The notes beneath the pieces were generated by a model that was given only the letters and a program-made list of their open reading frames with translations, was not told where the DNA came from and made no database searches. From NCBI RefSeq assembly GCF_009755605.1, contig NZ_WPNZ01000006.1:248001-312000 (forward strand): DNA of 64,000 bases, in the 5' to 3' direction. This document shows positions 32,537-38,586 of this stretch, in pieces. Each line of letters starts with the position of its first letter. Positions within the stretch are counted from its first letter, which is position 1. Source of the stretch: Streptomyces typhae (GTDB lineage Bacteria > Actinomycetota > Actinomycetes > Streptomycetales > Streptomycetaceae). The translations under genes were made by a program, and so were the position numbers.

Positions 32537-33600
32537 CAGGCGGCCCTCGCAAACGTGGTGGTCGGGTGCAGCGCCGCCTGCTCCAGGGGCGCCGAGGGGT
32601 CGATGGACACGTCCAGGGGCGCGGGCTCGGCGCCCGCGCGCACCAGCAGGTCCCCGACGGCGGCGATCATGGCGCCGTTGTCGGTGCACAGGCCGAGCGG
32701 CGGCACCCGCAGGGTGATCCCGGCGGCCCGGCAGCGCTCCTCGGCGAGGGCCCGCACCCGGGAGTTGGCGGCGACCCCGCCGACCACGACGAGGGTGCCG
32801 ACACCGTGCGCGGTGCAGGCGGCGACGGCCTTGCGGGTCAGGACGTCGGCCACGGCCTCCTGGAGGGCGGCGGCGCCGTCGGCCACGGGCAGGGCCCCCT
32901 CGGCATGGCCCTCGGCCCAGCGGGCGGCGGCGGTCTTCAGGCCGGAGAAGGAGAAGGCGTACGGGTCGTCGCGGGGCCCGGTCAGCGGGCGCGGGAAGGA
33001 GACGGCGTCCGGGGAGCCGGTGCGGGCGGCACGGTCGACGGCGGGGCCGCCGGGGTAGGGCAGGCCGAAGACGCGGGCGACCTTGTCGAAGCACTCGCCG
33101 GCCGCGTCGTCCAGGGTGTCGCCGAGGTGGACGATCGGATCGCGGGCCAGGTCACGGACCAGGAGCAGGGAGGTGTGGCCGCCGGAGACGACGAGGACCA
33201 CGCAGGGGTCGGGCAGCGGGCCGTGTTCGAGGGTGTCGGCGGCGACGTGCCCGGCGAGGTGGTGCACGCCGTACAGCGGCACGTCCAGGGCGTACGCGAG
33301 TCCCTTGGCGCCCGCGAGGCCGACCTGGAGGGCGCCGGAGAGGCCGGGTCCGGTGGTGACGGCGACCGCGCCGACGTCGCCGAGGCCGAGACCCGCGCGG
33401 TCCAGGGCGGTGCGGACGACCGGGCCGAGGGCGTGCACGTGCGCGCGGGCCGCGATCTCGGGGACGACGCCGCCGAAGCGGGCGTGCTCGTCCATGCTGG
33501 ACGCCACCGCGTGCCCGAGCAGCTGTCCGTCCCGGACGAGGCCCGCGCCCGTCTCGTCGCAGGACGACTCGATTCCGAGCACGATCCGATGGGCGGTCAT
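32536..33600 (-). CDS. tsaD: TsaD-like tRNA t6A threonylcarbamoyltransferase, probable paralogue
   Basis: A 354-residue ASKHA-fold protein of the TsaD/Gcp/Kae1 family, which transfers threonylcarbamoyl to A37 of ANN-decoding tRNAs. It has the N-terminal [30 protein letters not shown] (metal-binding His residues), [38 protein letters not shown] and a late [12 protein letters not shown] aspartate site. All key residues are present. ATG 33600 has GGGAGAAAC upstream. There is no TsaB or TsaE neighbour, unlike the usual locus, so I infer a second copy. It leads the tsaD-GNAT-alaS unit. Confidence 0.92.
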   Translation of the reverse strand: MTAHRIVLGIESSCDETGAGLVRDGQLLGHAVASSMDEHARFGGVVPEIAARAHVHALGPVVRTALDRAGLGLGDVGAVAVTTGPGLSGALQVGLAGAKGLAYALDVPLYGVHHLAGHVAADTLEHGPLPDPCVVLVVSGGHTSLLLVRDLARDPIVHLGDTLDDAAGECFDKVARVFGLPYPGGPAVDRAARTGSPDAVSFPRPLTGPRDDPYAFSFSGLKTAAARWAEGHAEGALPVADGAAALQEAVADVLTRKAVAACTAHGVGTLVVVGGVAANSRVRALAEERCRAAGITLRVPPLGLCTDNGAMIAAVGDLLVRAGAEPAPLDVSIDPSAPLEQAALHPTTTFARAA

Positions 33601-33625
33601 GACTGTTTCTCCCGTTTCTCCCGGC

Positions 33626-33757
33626 GCCGTTCGGCTCTCGGTCCTCCGAGGCCATTCGGCATGCCGGGCCGTTCGACACTTCGAGGCCGTTCGACTTGCC
33701 GAGGCCGTTCGGCCTTCCGAGGCCGTTCCGCTCTCCGCACCGTTCGGCTCTCCGCCG
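33626..33757. repeat. 18-bp tandem repeats upstream of tsaD-like gene
   Basis: Units beginning GCCGTTCG recur at 33668, 33686, 33704 and 33722 with exact 18-bp spacing, with more degenerate copies on either side. They lie in the leader of the tsaD-like gene, whose frame also stays open through them. Confidence 0.75.
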
Positions 33758-33798
33758 ACTTTCCGTATTCTTTGCGGCCTTCCGCCTATCCATAGTAG

Positions 33799-33815
33799 TT
33801 GCAAGCCATGTGCAA
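33799..33815. promoter_or_regulatory. TTGCA-N7-TGCAA dyad upstream of tsaD cassette
   Basis: TTGCAAGCCATGTGCAA lies in the only A/T-rich patch upstream of the tsaD-like gene, next to a TACTAT hexamer on the minus strand. It may be a promoter with an operator; which hexamers are used is uncertain. Confidence 0.35.
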
Positions 33816-33927
33816 TAAGCCTCAGCCGTTCGGCCCCGTCCCCTCCCCCCGCCGAACCGGGGCGGCCCGTGCCGCCGCCCCGTCGACGGCGAGGCGGCGG
33901 CCGAGCGGCGGTACGCGCCCCCCGTAA

Positions 33928-34042
33928 GGGGCGCGGGGAACTGCGCGCTCAGCGCGCGACAAGCCGCAGACGCGTCTGCCGAGTGACCGAGCAGACGCGT
34001 CCGCGGCTGTTCCGTGGCCGGCCGCGCAGTTCCCCGCGCCCC
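33928..34042. repeat. Streptomyces intergenic long palindromic element
   Basis: GGGGCGCGGGGAACTGCGCG (33928-33947) has a perfect inverted copy at 34023-34042. The inner part contains a second inverted pair built on GCAGACGCGT. This outer arm is a very common intergenic motif in Streptomyces. The element separates the tsaD and tetR transcription units and would fold into a cruciform or terminator-like RNA. Confidence 0.8.
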
Positions 34043-34057
34043 TGACGGGGCGCCACC

Positions 34058-34630
34058 TCACCGCCCGGTGGACCGGTCGAGCGCCGACGCCACAAGGCGG
34101 CGGACATACTCCGCCGACAACCCGTCGGGCCGGAACAGGATCCGGTACATCACCGGCGCGACCACGTGGTCCATGACCGCCTCCCGCGCAGGGAACCCGC
34201 TCTCGCCGCGCTCCCGGGCCCGGTCGAGGACGAGGTCGACCTGGGCGGCGGCGTAGGCGGAGCACTGCCCCGCGTTGCCGCCGTCCGGGTCGCCGAGGAG
34301 CGCGTCGCGGATGTAGGCGCGCCCGGCGGTGGAGGACATCTCGTCGAGGAACTGCTCGGCCCACGCCGTCAGATCGGCGCGGAGCCCGCCGAGATCGGCG
34401 GGCTCCGTGTCGGGTCTGAGCCGCTCCACGGCGACGTCGGACAGGAGTTCCTGGAGGTCGCCCCAGCGCCGGTAGATCGTGGAGGGGGTCACGCCCGCCC
34501 GCGCGGCGACCAGCGGGACCGTCAGCGCCTCACGGCCCTGCTCGGCCTCCAGCTCCCGCACGGCGGCGTGCACGGACGCCTGCACGCGGGCGCTGCGCCC
34601 ACCGGGTCGGGCCATGGGCTTCGGGCTCAT
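34058..34630 (-). CDS. TetR-family transcriptional regulator
   Basis: A 190-residue TetR regulator. The N-terminal helix-turn-helix is EALTVPLVAARAGVTPSTIYRRWGDLQELLSDVAVERL. The C-terminal region contains a TetR_C-type block (FLDEMSSTAGRAYIRDALLGDPDG). ATG 34630 has AAGGTG 5 nt upstream. It follows the amidase stop by 29 nt on the same strand, so it is probably the third gene of the AtzG-amidase-tetR operon. It is the natural candidate to bind the dyad at 36388-36454. Confidence 0.9.
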   Translation of the reverse strand: MSPKPMARPGGRSARVQASVHAAVRELEAEQGREALTVPLVAARAGVTPSTIYRRWGDLQELLSDVAVERLRPDTEPADLGGLRADLTAWAEQFLDEMSSTAGRAYIRDALLGDPDGGNAGQCSAYAAAQVDLVLDRARERGESGFPAREAVMDHVVAPVMYRILFRPDGLSAEYVRRLVASALDRSTGR

Positions 34631-34659
34631 TCGATCACCTTAACGCCGACTCGGGGCCG

Positions 34660-36018
34660 TCAACGGGGCTCGGGGGCGAGCCGCCCCGCGTCGGTCCGCG
34701 TCTCCTCGTACGCGCGGCCCACCCGCAGCACGGTCCGCTCCTCCAGGGGGCGCCCGATCAGCTGCATGCCGATGGGCAGCCCCGCCCCGTCCTGGCCGAC
34801 GGGCACGGTCAGGGCGGGTGCGCCGGTGATGTTCGCGGGCGAGGAGAGCCGCACATAGCTGTCGGACACGCTCTCCACGGAGCCGTCGGCCCACTGCACG
34901 GAGTGCTGGTCCACCCGTGCGGCCGTGAGCGGCACGGTGGGCGCCGCGACGACGTCGACCCCTTCCATCATCCGGGCCCAGGCGCGCCGCATCAGGGTGC
35001 GGGCGCGCTGGGCGCGCAAGTAGTCCCCGGCGAGGACGAGTTCGCCCGCCTCCAGGAGCGCGCGCACGTCGGGGGCGTACAGCTCGGGTGTCGTACGGAG
35101 CGTGCGCTCGTGGTAGGCGGTGGCCTCCGGGATCATCAGGCCCCACTGCACCGCCTGGATGTAGCGGGTCAGCGGGATCTCCACGTCGACGAGTGCGGCG
35201 CCGAGGTCGCGGAGCCGCTCGGTCGCCTCCCGTACGGCGGCCTCGACGTCGGGGGCGACCCGGTCGAAGTAGTGGGTGCGCGGGACGCCGACGCGCAGGC
35301 CGGTCAGGTCGCCGTCGGAGTCGTACGGGACGCCACGGCCGGTCAGCGCGGCGAGGACGAGGTCCGCGTCCCGGACCGTGCGGGCGAGGGGGCCGACGTG
35401 GTCCAGGGACCACGAGAGCGAGGTCACGCCGTCCCTGGGTATCAGGCCGTAGGTCGGCTTGAGGCCGACGACGCCGTTCAGGGACGCGGGGACCCGGATC
35501 GAGCCGCCGGTGTCCGTGCCGAGCGCGAAGGTGGCCGCACCGGCCGCGACGGCGACCGCGGAGCCGCCGCTCGATCCGCCCGCGACCCGGCCCGTGTCCC
35601 AGGCGTTGCGGGACTGCGGGGTCGTCAGGCCGTACGCGAACTCGTGGGTGTGGGTCTTGCCGAGGAGCACCGCGCCCGCGTCCGCGAGCCGGGTGGCGAC
35701 GGTGCTGTCCGCGTCGGCGACGTGCCCCTCGCGGACGGCCGAACTCGCCGTCGTGGGCAGCCCCTTGACGTCGACGAGGTCCTTGAGGCCCATCGGAATG
35801 CCGTGCAGCGGTCCGCGCGAGCGGCCCGCCGCGATCTCCTGTGCGGCGCGCGCCGCGTCGGCGCGCGCCCGTTCGGCCAGGACGCCGACGAAGGCGTGCA
35901 GCCGCCCCTCGACCTCCTCGGCGCGCGCCAGCACGGAGTCGGTGAGCTCGACGGGCGACAGGTCCTTCGCGCGGATCGCCGCGGCGGCGTCGGCGAGGGT
36001 CAGCTCAAAGGGCCTCAT
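34660..36018 (-). CDS. Amidase-signature-family amidase
   Basis: A 452-residue amidase with the Ser-cisSer-Lys triad: Lys in GIPMGLKDLVDVKG, and the two serines in RVAGGSSGGSAVAVAAG and LGTDTGGSIRVPASLNG. It hydrolyses amides or carbamoyl compounds. The companion gene upstream encodes an AtzG-like small subunit, as in biuret and 1-carboxybiuret hydrolase systems, so a GatCA-like pair is likely. Its ATG lies 14 nt inside the end of that gene. The substrate cannot be told; GatA of the transamidosome is unlikely, as no gatB is nearby. Confidence 0.9.
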   Translation of the reverse strand: MRPFELTLADAAAAIRAKDLSPVELTDSVLARAEEVEGRLHAFVGVLAERARADAARAAQEIAAGRSRGPLHGIPMGLKDLVDVKGLPTTASSAVREGHVADADSTVATRLADAGAVLLGKTHTHEFAYGLTTPQSRNAWDTGRVAGGSSGGSAVAVAAGAATFALGTDTGGSIRVPASLNGVVGLKPTYGLIPRDGVTSLSWSLDHVGPLARTVRDADLVLAALTGRGVPYDSDGDLTGLRVGVPRTHYFDRVAPDVEAAVREATERLRDLGAALVDVEIPLTRYIQAVQWGLMIPEATAYHERTLRTTPELYAPDVRALLEAGELVLAGDYLRAQRARTLMRRAWARMMEGVDVVAAPTVPLTAARVDQHSVQWADGSVESVSDSYVRLSSPANITGAPALTVPVGQDGAGLPIGMQLIGRPLEERTVLRVGRAYEETRTDAGRLAPEPR

Positions 36019-36334
36019 GGCGCGCCTCCGGGACGGACGGGGTGCCCGGCGCCTGCGGGGCGACCGGGACGAGAGGGGTGTCGAACGCGGGCGGGACGTC
36101 GCCGAAGTCCAGTTCCCGCAGGGTGGAGACGACGGCGTGGATGTGGTTCGCGGTGGCGGTCACGAGGTCCGTGCGGCCGGGCTCCAGCGGGAGTCCGGCG
36201 CGGCGCGCCCACTGGGCGGCCTGGTCAGGGGCGAGCTCGTCGGGGGCGACGTCTTCAGGGGCGAGGTCTTCGGAAGAGAGGTCTTCGGGGTCTTGGGAGG
36301 AGAGGTCTTCGGGGGCGAGGTCTTCGGGAGGCAT
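36005..36334 (-). CDS. AtzG-like (DUF4089) small amidase partner with repeat N-terminus
   Basis: A 109-residue protein. Residues 38-80 (DQAAQWARRAGLPLEPGRTDLVTATANHIHAVVSTLRELDFGDVPPAFDT) match the small GatC-like subunits that accompany amidases. The first 37 residues are an acidic repeat of the type PEDLAPEDLSS, encoded by 15-bp units, which is not part of the family. It is translationally coupled to the amidase. Confidence 0.75.
   Translation of the reverse strand: MPPEDLAPEDLSSQDPEDLSSEDLAPEDVAPDELAPDQAAQWARRAGLPLEPGRTDLVTATANHIHAVVSTLRELDFGDVPPAFDTPLVPVAPQAPGTPSVPEARHEAL
36239..36334. repeat. 15-bp coding tandem repeats in AtzG-like gene
   Basis: GAGGTCTTCGGGGGC-type units repeat in frame about six times (with one shorter unit) and encode the acidic EDLAP/EDLSS N-terminus. 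Confidence 0.7.
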
Positions 36335-36387
36335 GGGCGGGTCCTCGGGTTCGGTGATCGAGGGGCGGGCTGTTCGGCGGGCGACAT

Positions 36388-36454
36388 AAAAGCTAATCGT
36401 TTGCGTTAGATGACCGTAGCCCCTAAGGTCACTTAACGCAAAGCAATAGCTTTT
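36388..36454. promoter_or_regulatory. Divergent promoter/operator dyad between amidase operon and MBL gene
   Basis: Two 28-nt inverted arms (36388-36415 and 36427-36454), identical at 23 positions and each containing AAAAGCTA and TTTGCGTTA, flank an 11-nt centre. They hold face-to-face promoters: plus strand TTGCGT (36401-36406) with 17 nt to TAAGGT (36424-36429); minus strand TTGCGT (36441-36436) with 17 nt to TACGGT (36418-36413). A regulator bound to either arm would cover both promoters. Confidence 0.7.
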
Positions 36455-36505
36455 ATTCGGCCGCTCCCCCGCCCCGTCCCCGGCTCAGCCCTGAAAGGCC
36501 CCGTC

Positions 36506-37393
36506 ATGCCCTCTGCCACCTGGACGCTCGGCGGCATCACCGCACACCGCGTCGACGAAGTGCCCCTGCCGCCGGAGACCGGCCCCTGGCTGCTGCCCGC
36601 CGCCACCCCCGAGGTCGTCGCCGACGCCCCCTGGCTGCACCCCGACTTCGCCGACGAGGCGGGCACGCTGCGCCTGAGCAGCCACAGCTTCGCGATCGAG
36701 ACCGGCGGGCACCGCGTCCTCGTCGACACCGGCATCGGCAACGGCAAGCCCCGCGCCAACCCGGCCTGGCACGACCTGGACACCGACTACCTCGCCCGGC
36801 TGACCGACGCCGGATTCCCGCCGGAGTCGGTCGACCTGGTCGTCCTGACGCATCTGCACGCCGACCACGTCGGCTGGAACACCCGCGCGGAGGGCGGCGC
36901 ATGGGTGCCCACCTTCCCCAACGCCCGGCATCTCACGACCCGTACGGAGTGGGACCACTGGGCCGCCGCCGACATGGAGGAGCCCCGGCGCCAGATGTTC
37001 CGCGACTCCGTCCATCCGGTCAGGGACGCGGGCCTGCTCGACCTGGTGGACGTCGCGTCGGGCCCGGTCGAGGTCGCGCCCGGCCTGCGCCTGCTGCCGG
37101 CCCCCGGCCACACCCCGGGACAGGTGGCCGTCGAGCTGCGCGGCGACGACCGCACCGCCCTGATCACCGGCGACGCCGTCCACCACCCCGTCCAGCTGGC
37201 CCGGCCCGGCATCGGCTCCTGCGTGGACATCGACCCCGCACGCGCCGAACGGACCCGGCGGGCCCTGCTCGGCTCGGTGGCCGGCACCGAAACCCTGCTC
37301 CTCGGCAGCCACTTCGCCGCACCCACCGCGGGCCGGGTCACCGCGCGGGGTGACAGCTTCCGCTTCACCTCCGCATTGGCCCAGACCTATTGA
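36506..37393 (+). CDS. Metallo-beta-lactamase-fold hydrolase
   Basis: A 295-residue MBL-fold enzyme. The zinc motif THLHADHVGW lies near residues 115-124, a later His in PAPGHTPGQV, and the bridging Asp in LITGDAVHHP. The C-terminal GSHFAAPTAGRV supplies another metal His. The family includes lactonases and other hydrolases; the substrate is unknown. ATG 36506 has GAAAGG 7 nt upstream. It is divergent from the amidase operon and shares its dyad, so the genes probably act on one compound or its products. Confidence 0.9.
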   Translation: MPSATWTLGGITAHRVDEVPLPPETGPWLLPAATPEVVADAPWLHPDFADEAGTLRLSSHSFAIETGGHRVLVDTGIGNGKPRANPAWHDLDTDYLARLTDAGFPPESVDLVVLTHLHADHVGWNTRAEGGAWVPTFPNARHLTTRTEWDHWAAADMEEPRRQMFRDSVHPVRDAGLLDLVDVASGPVEVAPGLRLLPAPGHTPGQVAVELRGDDRTALITGDAVHHPVQLARPGIGSCVDIDPARAERTRRALLGSVAGTETLLLGSHFAAPTAGRVTARGDSFRFTSALAQTY

Positions 37394-37418
37394 CGAAAGG
37401 TCTATACCTACTTACCGT
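37390..37418 (+). promoter_or_regulatory. Chitinase promoter with DasR-like operator
   Basis: TTGACG (37390-37395) and TACCGT (37413-37418) are 17 nt apart. Between them lies the 10-bp palindrome GGTCTATACC (37399-37408), which closely resembles the core of the DasR-responsive element (GGTCTAGACC). DasR represses chitin and GlcNAc genes until glucosamine-6-phosphate releases it. Confidence 0.7.
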
Positions 37419-37468
37419 CTTGGCGCATCACTTCCCATCCGTAGCAAGGCCTCCCGAGGGAGTACGCG

Positions 37469-38545
37469 ATGATCGGTCGGACGGTACGTCTGTTGGGAGC
37501 GGCCCTCGCGCTGGCCTTCGCGGCTCAGCTGCCCGCCGCCGCGGTGCCGGACGCGGCAGGGCCGAAAGCGCCCGCCGCTCCACGGGCGGACACCTGTGAG
37601 GTGAAGTCGAAACCCGCGGGCAAGGTGCTCCAGGGGTACTGGGAGAACTGGGACGGCGCCGCCAACGGCGTGCACCCGCCGTTCGGTTGGACCAAGATCA
37701 ACGATCCCCGTATCAAGCAGCACGGGTACAACGTCATCAACGCGGCGTTCCCCGTGATCCGTTCCGACGGCACCGTCCTCTGGGAGGACGGCATGGACGC
37801 GACGGTGAAGGTCTCCACGCCCGAGGAGATGTGTCAGGCCAAGGCCGACGGCGCCACGATCCTGATGTCCATCGGCGGCGCGGCGGCCGGTATCGACCTC
37901 AGCTCCGCCAAGGTCGCGGACCGCTTCGTCGAGACGGTCGTGCCGATCCTCAAGAAGTACAACTTCGACGGCATCGACATCGACATCGAGACCGGTCTCG
38001 TCGGCAGCGGCAACATCAACCAGCTGTCGCCGTCGCAGACCAACCTCATCCGCATCATCGACGGCGTCCTCGCCAAGATGCCGCCCAACTTCGGTCTGAC
38101 GATGGCCCCGGAGACCGCGTACGTCACCGGCGGCAGCGTGGTGTACGGCTCCATCTGGGGCGCGTACCTGCCCATCGTCAAGAAGTACGCGGACAACGGC
38201 CGCCTGTGGTGGCTGAACATGCAGTACTACAACGGCAGCATGTACGGCTGCTCCGGCGACTCCTACTCGGCGGGCACCGTCCAGGGCTTCACCGCCCAGA
38301 CGGACTGCCTCAACAAGGGCCTGGTCATCCAGGGCACGACCATCAAGGTCCCCTACGACAAGCAGGTTCCCGGACTGCCCGCGCAGCCCGGCGCGGGCGG
38401 CGGCCACATGTCGCCCGGCCTCGTGAGCCAGGCCTGGCGGAACTACAACGGCGCCCTCAAGGGCCTGATGACCTGGTCCATCAACTGGGACGGTTCGAGG
38501 AACTGGACGTTCGGCGACAACGTCAAGGCGCTGCAAGGACGGTGA
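37469..38545 (+). CDS. Secreted GH18 chitinase
   Basis: A 358-residue single-domain GH18 enzyme. Signal peptide residues 1-25 end in LPAAAVP-type sequence. The catalytic motif DGIDIDIE is at residues 167-174, with proton donor Glu174. SIGG near 134-137 and the GLMTWSINWD strand near the C-terminus are typical. There is no carbohydrate-binding module, so it is a ChiD/ChiH-like minimal form. It starts at ATG 37469 after a promoter containing a DasR-like site, and a perfect hairpin follows the stop. Confidence 0.94.
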   Translation: MIGRTVRLLGAALALAFAAQLPAAAVPDAAGPKAPAAPRADTCEVKSKPAGKVLQGYWENWDGAANGVHPPFGWTKINDPRIKQHGYNVINAAFPVIRSDGTVLWEDGMDATVKVSTPEEMCQAKADGATILMSIGGAAAGIDLSSAKVADRFVETVVPILKKYNFDGIDIDIETGLVGSGNINQLSPSQTNLIRIIDGVLAKMPPNFGLTMAPETAYVTGGSVVYGSIWGAYLPIVKKYADNGRLWWLNMQYYNGSMYGCSGDSYSAGTVQGFTAQTDCLNKGLVIQGTTIKVPYDKQVPGLPAQPGAGGGHMSPGLVSQAWRNYNGALKGLMTWSINWDGSRNWTFGDNVKALQGR

Positions 38546-38551
38546 CGCCCC

Positions 38552-38586
38552 TCATGGGGGTGGCGGGTCCCCCGTCACCCCCATGA
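38552..38586. terminator. Perfect 11-bp hairpin between convergent genes
   Basis: TCATGGGGGTG and CACCCCCATGA form a perfect stem with a 13-nt loop just after the chitinase stop. The element also encodes the last residues and stop of the opposite-strand STAND gene, so one structure serves both ends. Confidence 0.75.

Noticed and set aside
28781..33058. A very long plus-strand open frame (about 1425 codons) opposite alaS, GNAT and tsaD
   Set aside because: It mirrors the G/C-rich third positions of three well-recognised minus-strand genes and its translation has no family features. It is a shadow.
33626..33757. Possible CRISPR or iteron origin from 18-bp repeats
   Set aside because: No spacers, no replication protein, and the repeats are degenerate and lie in a gene leader.
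34660..36018. Amidase as GatA of the Glu-tRNA amidotransferase
   Set aside because: No gatB is adjacent, the small partner is AtzG-like rather than GatC, and the operon carries a TetR regulator.
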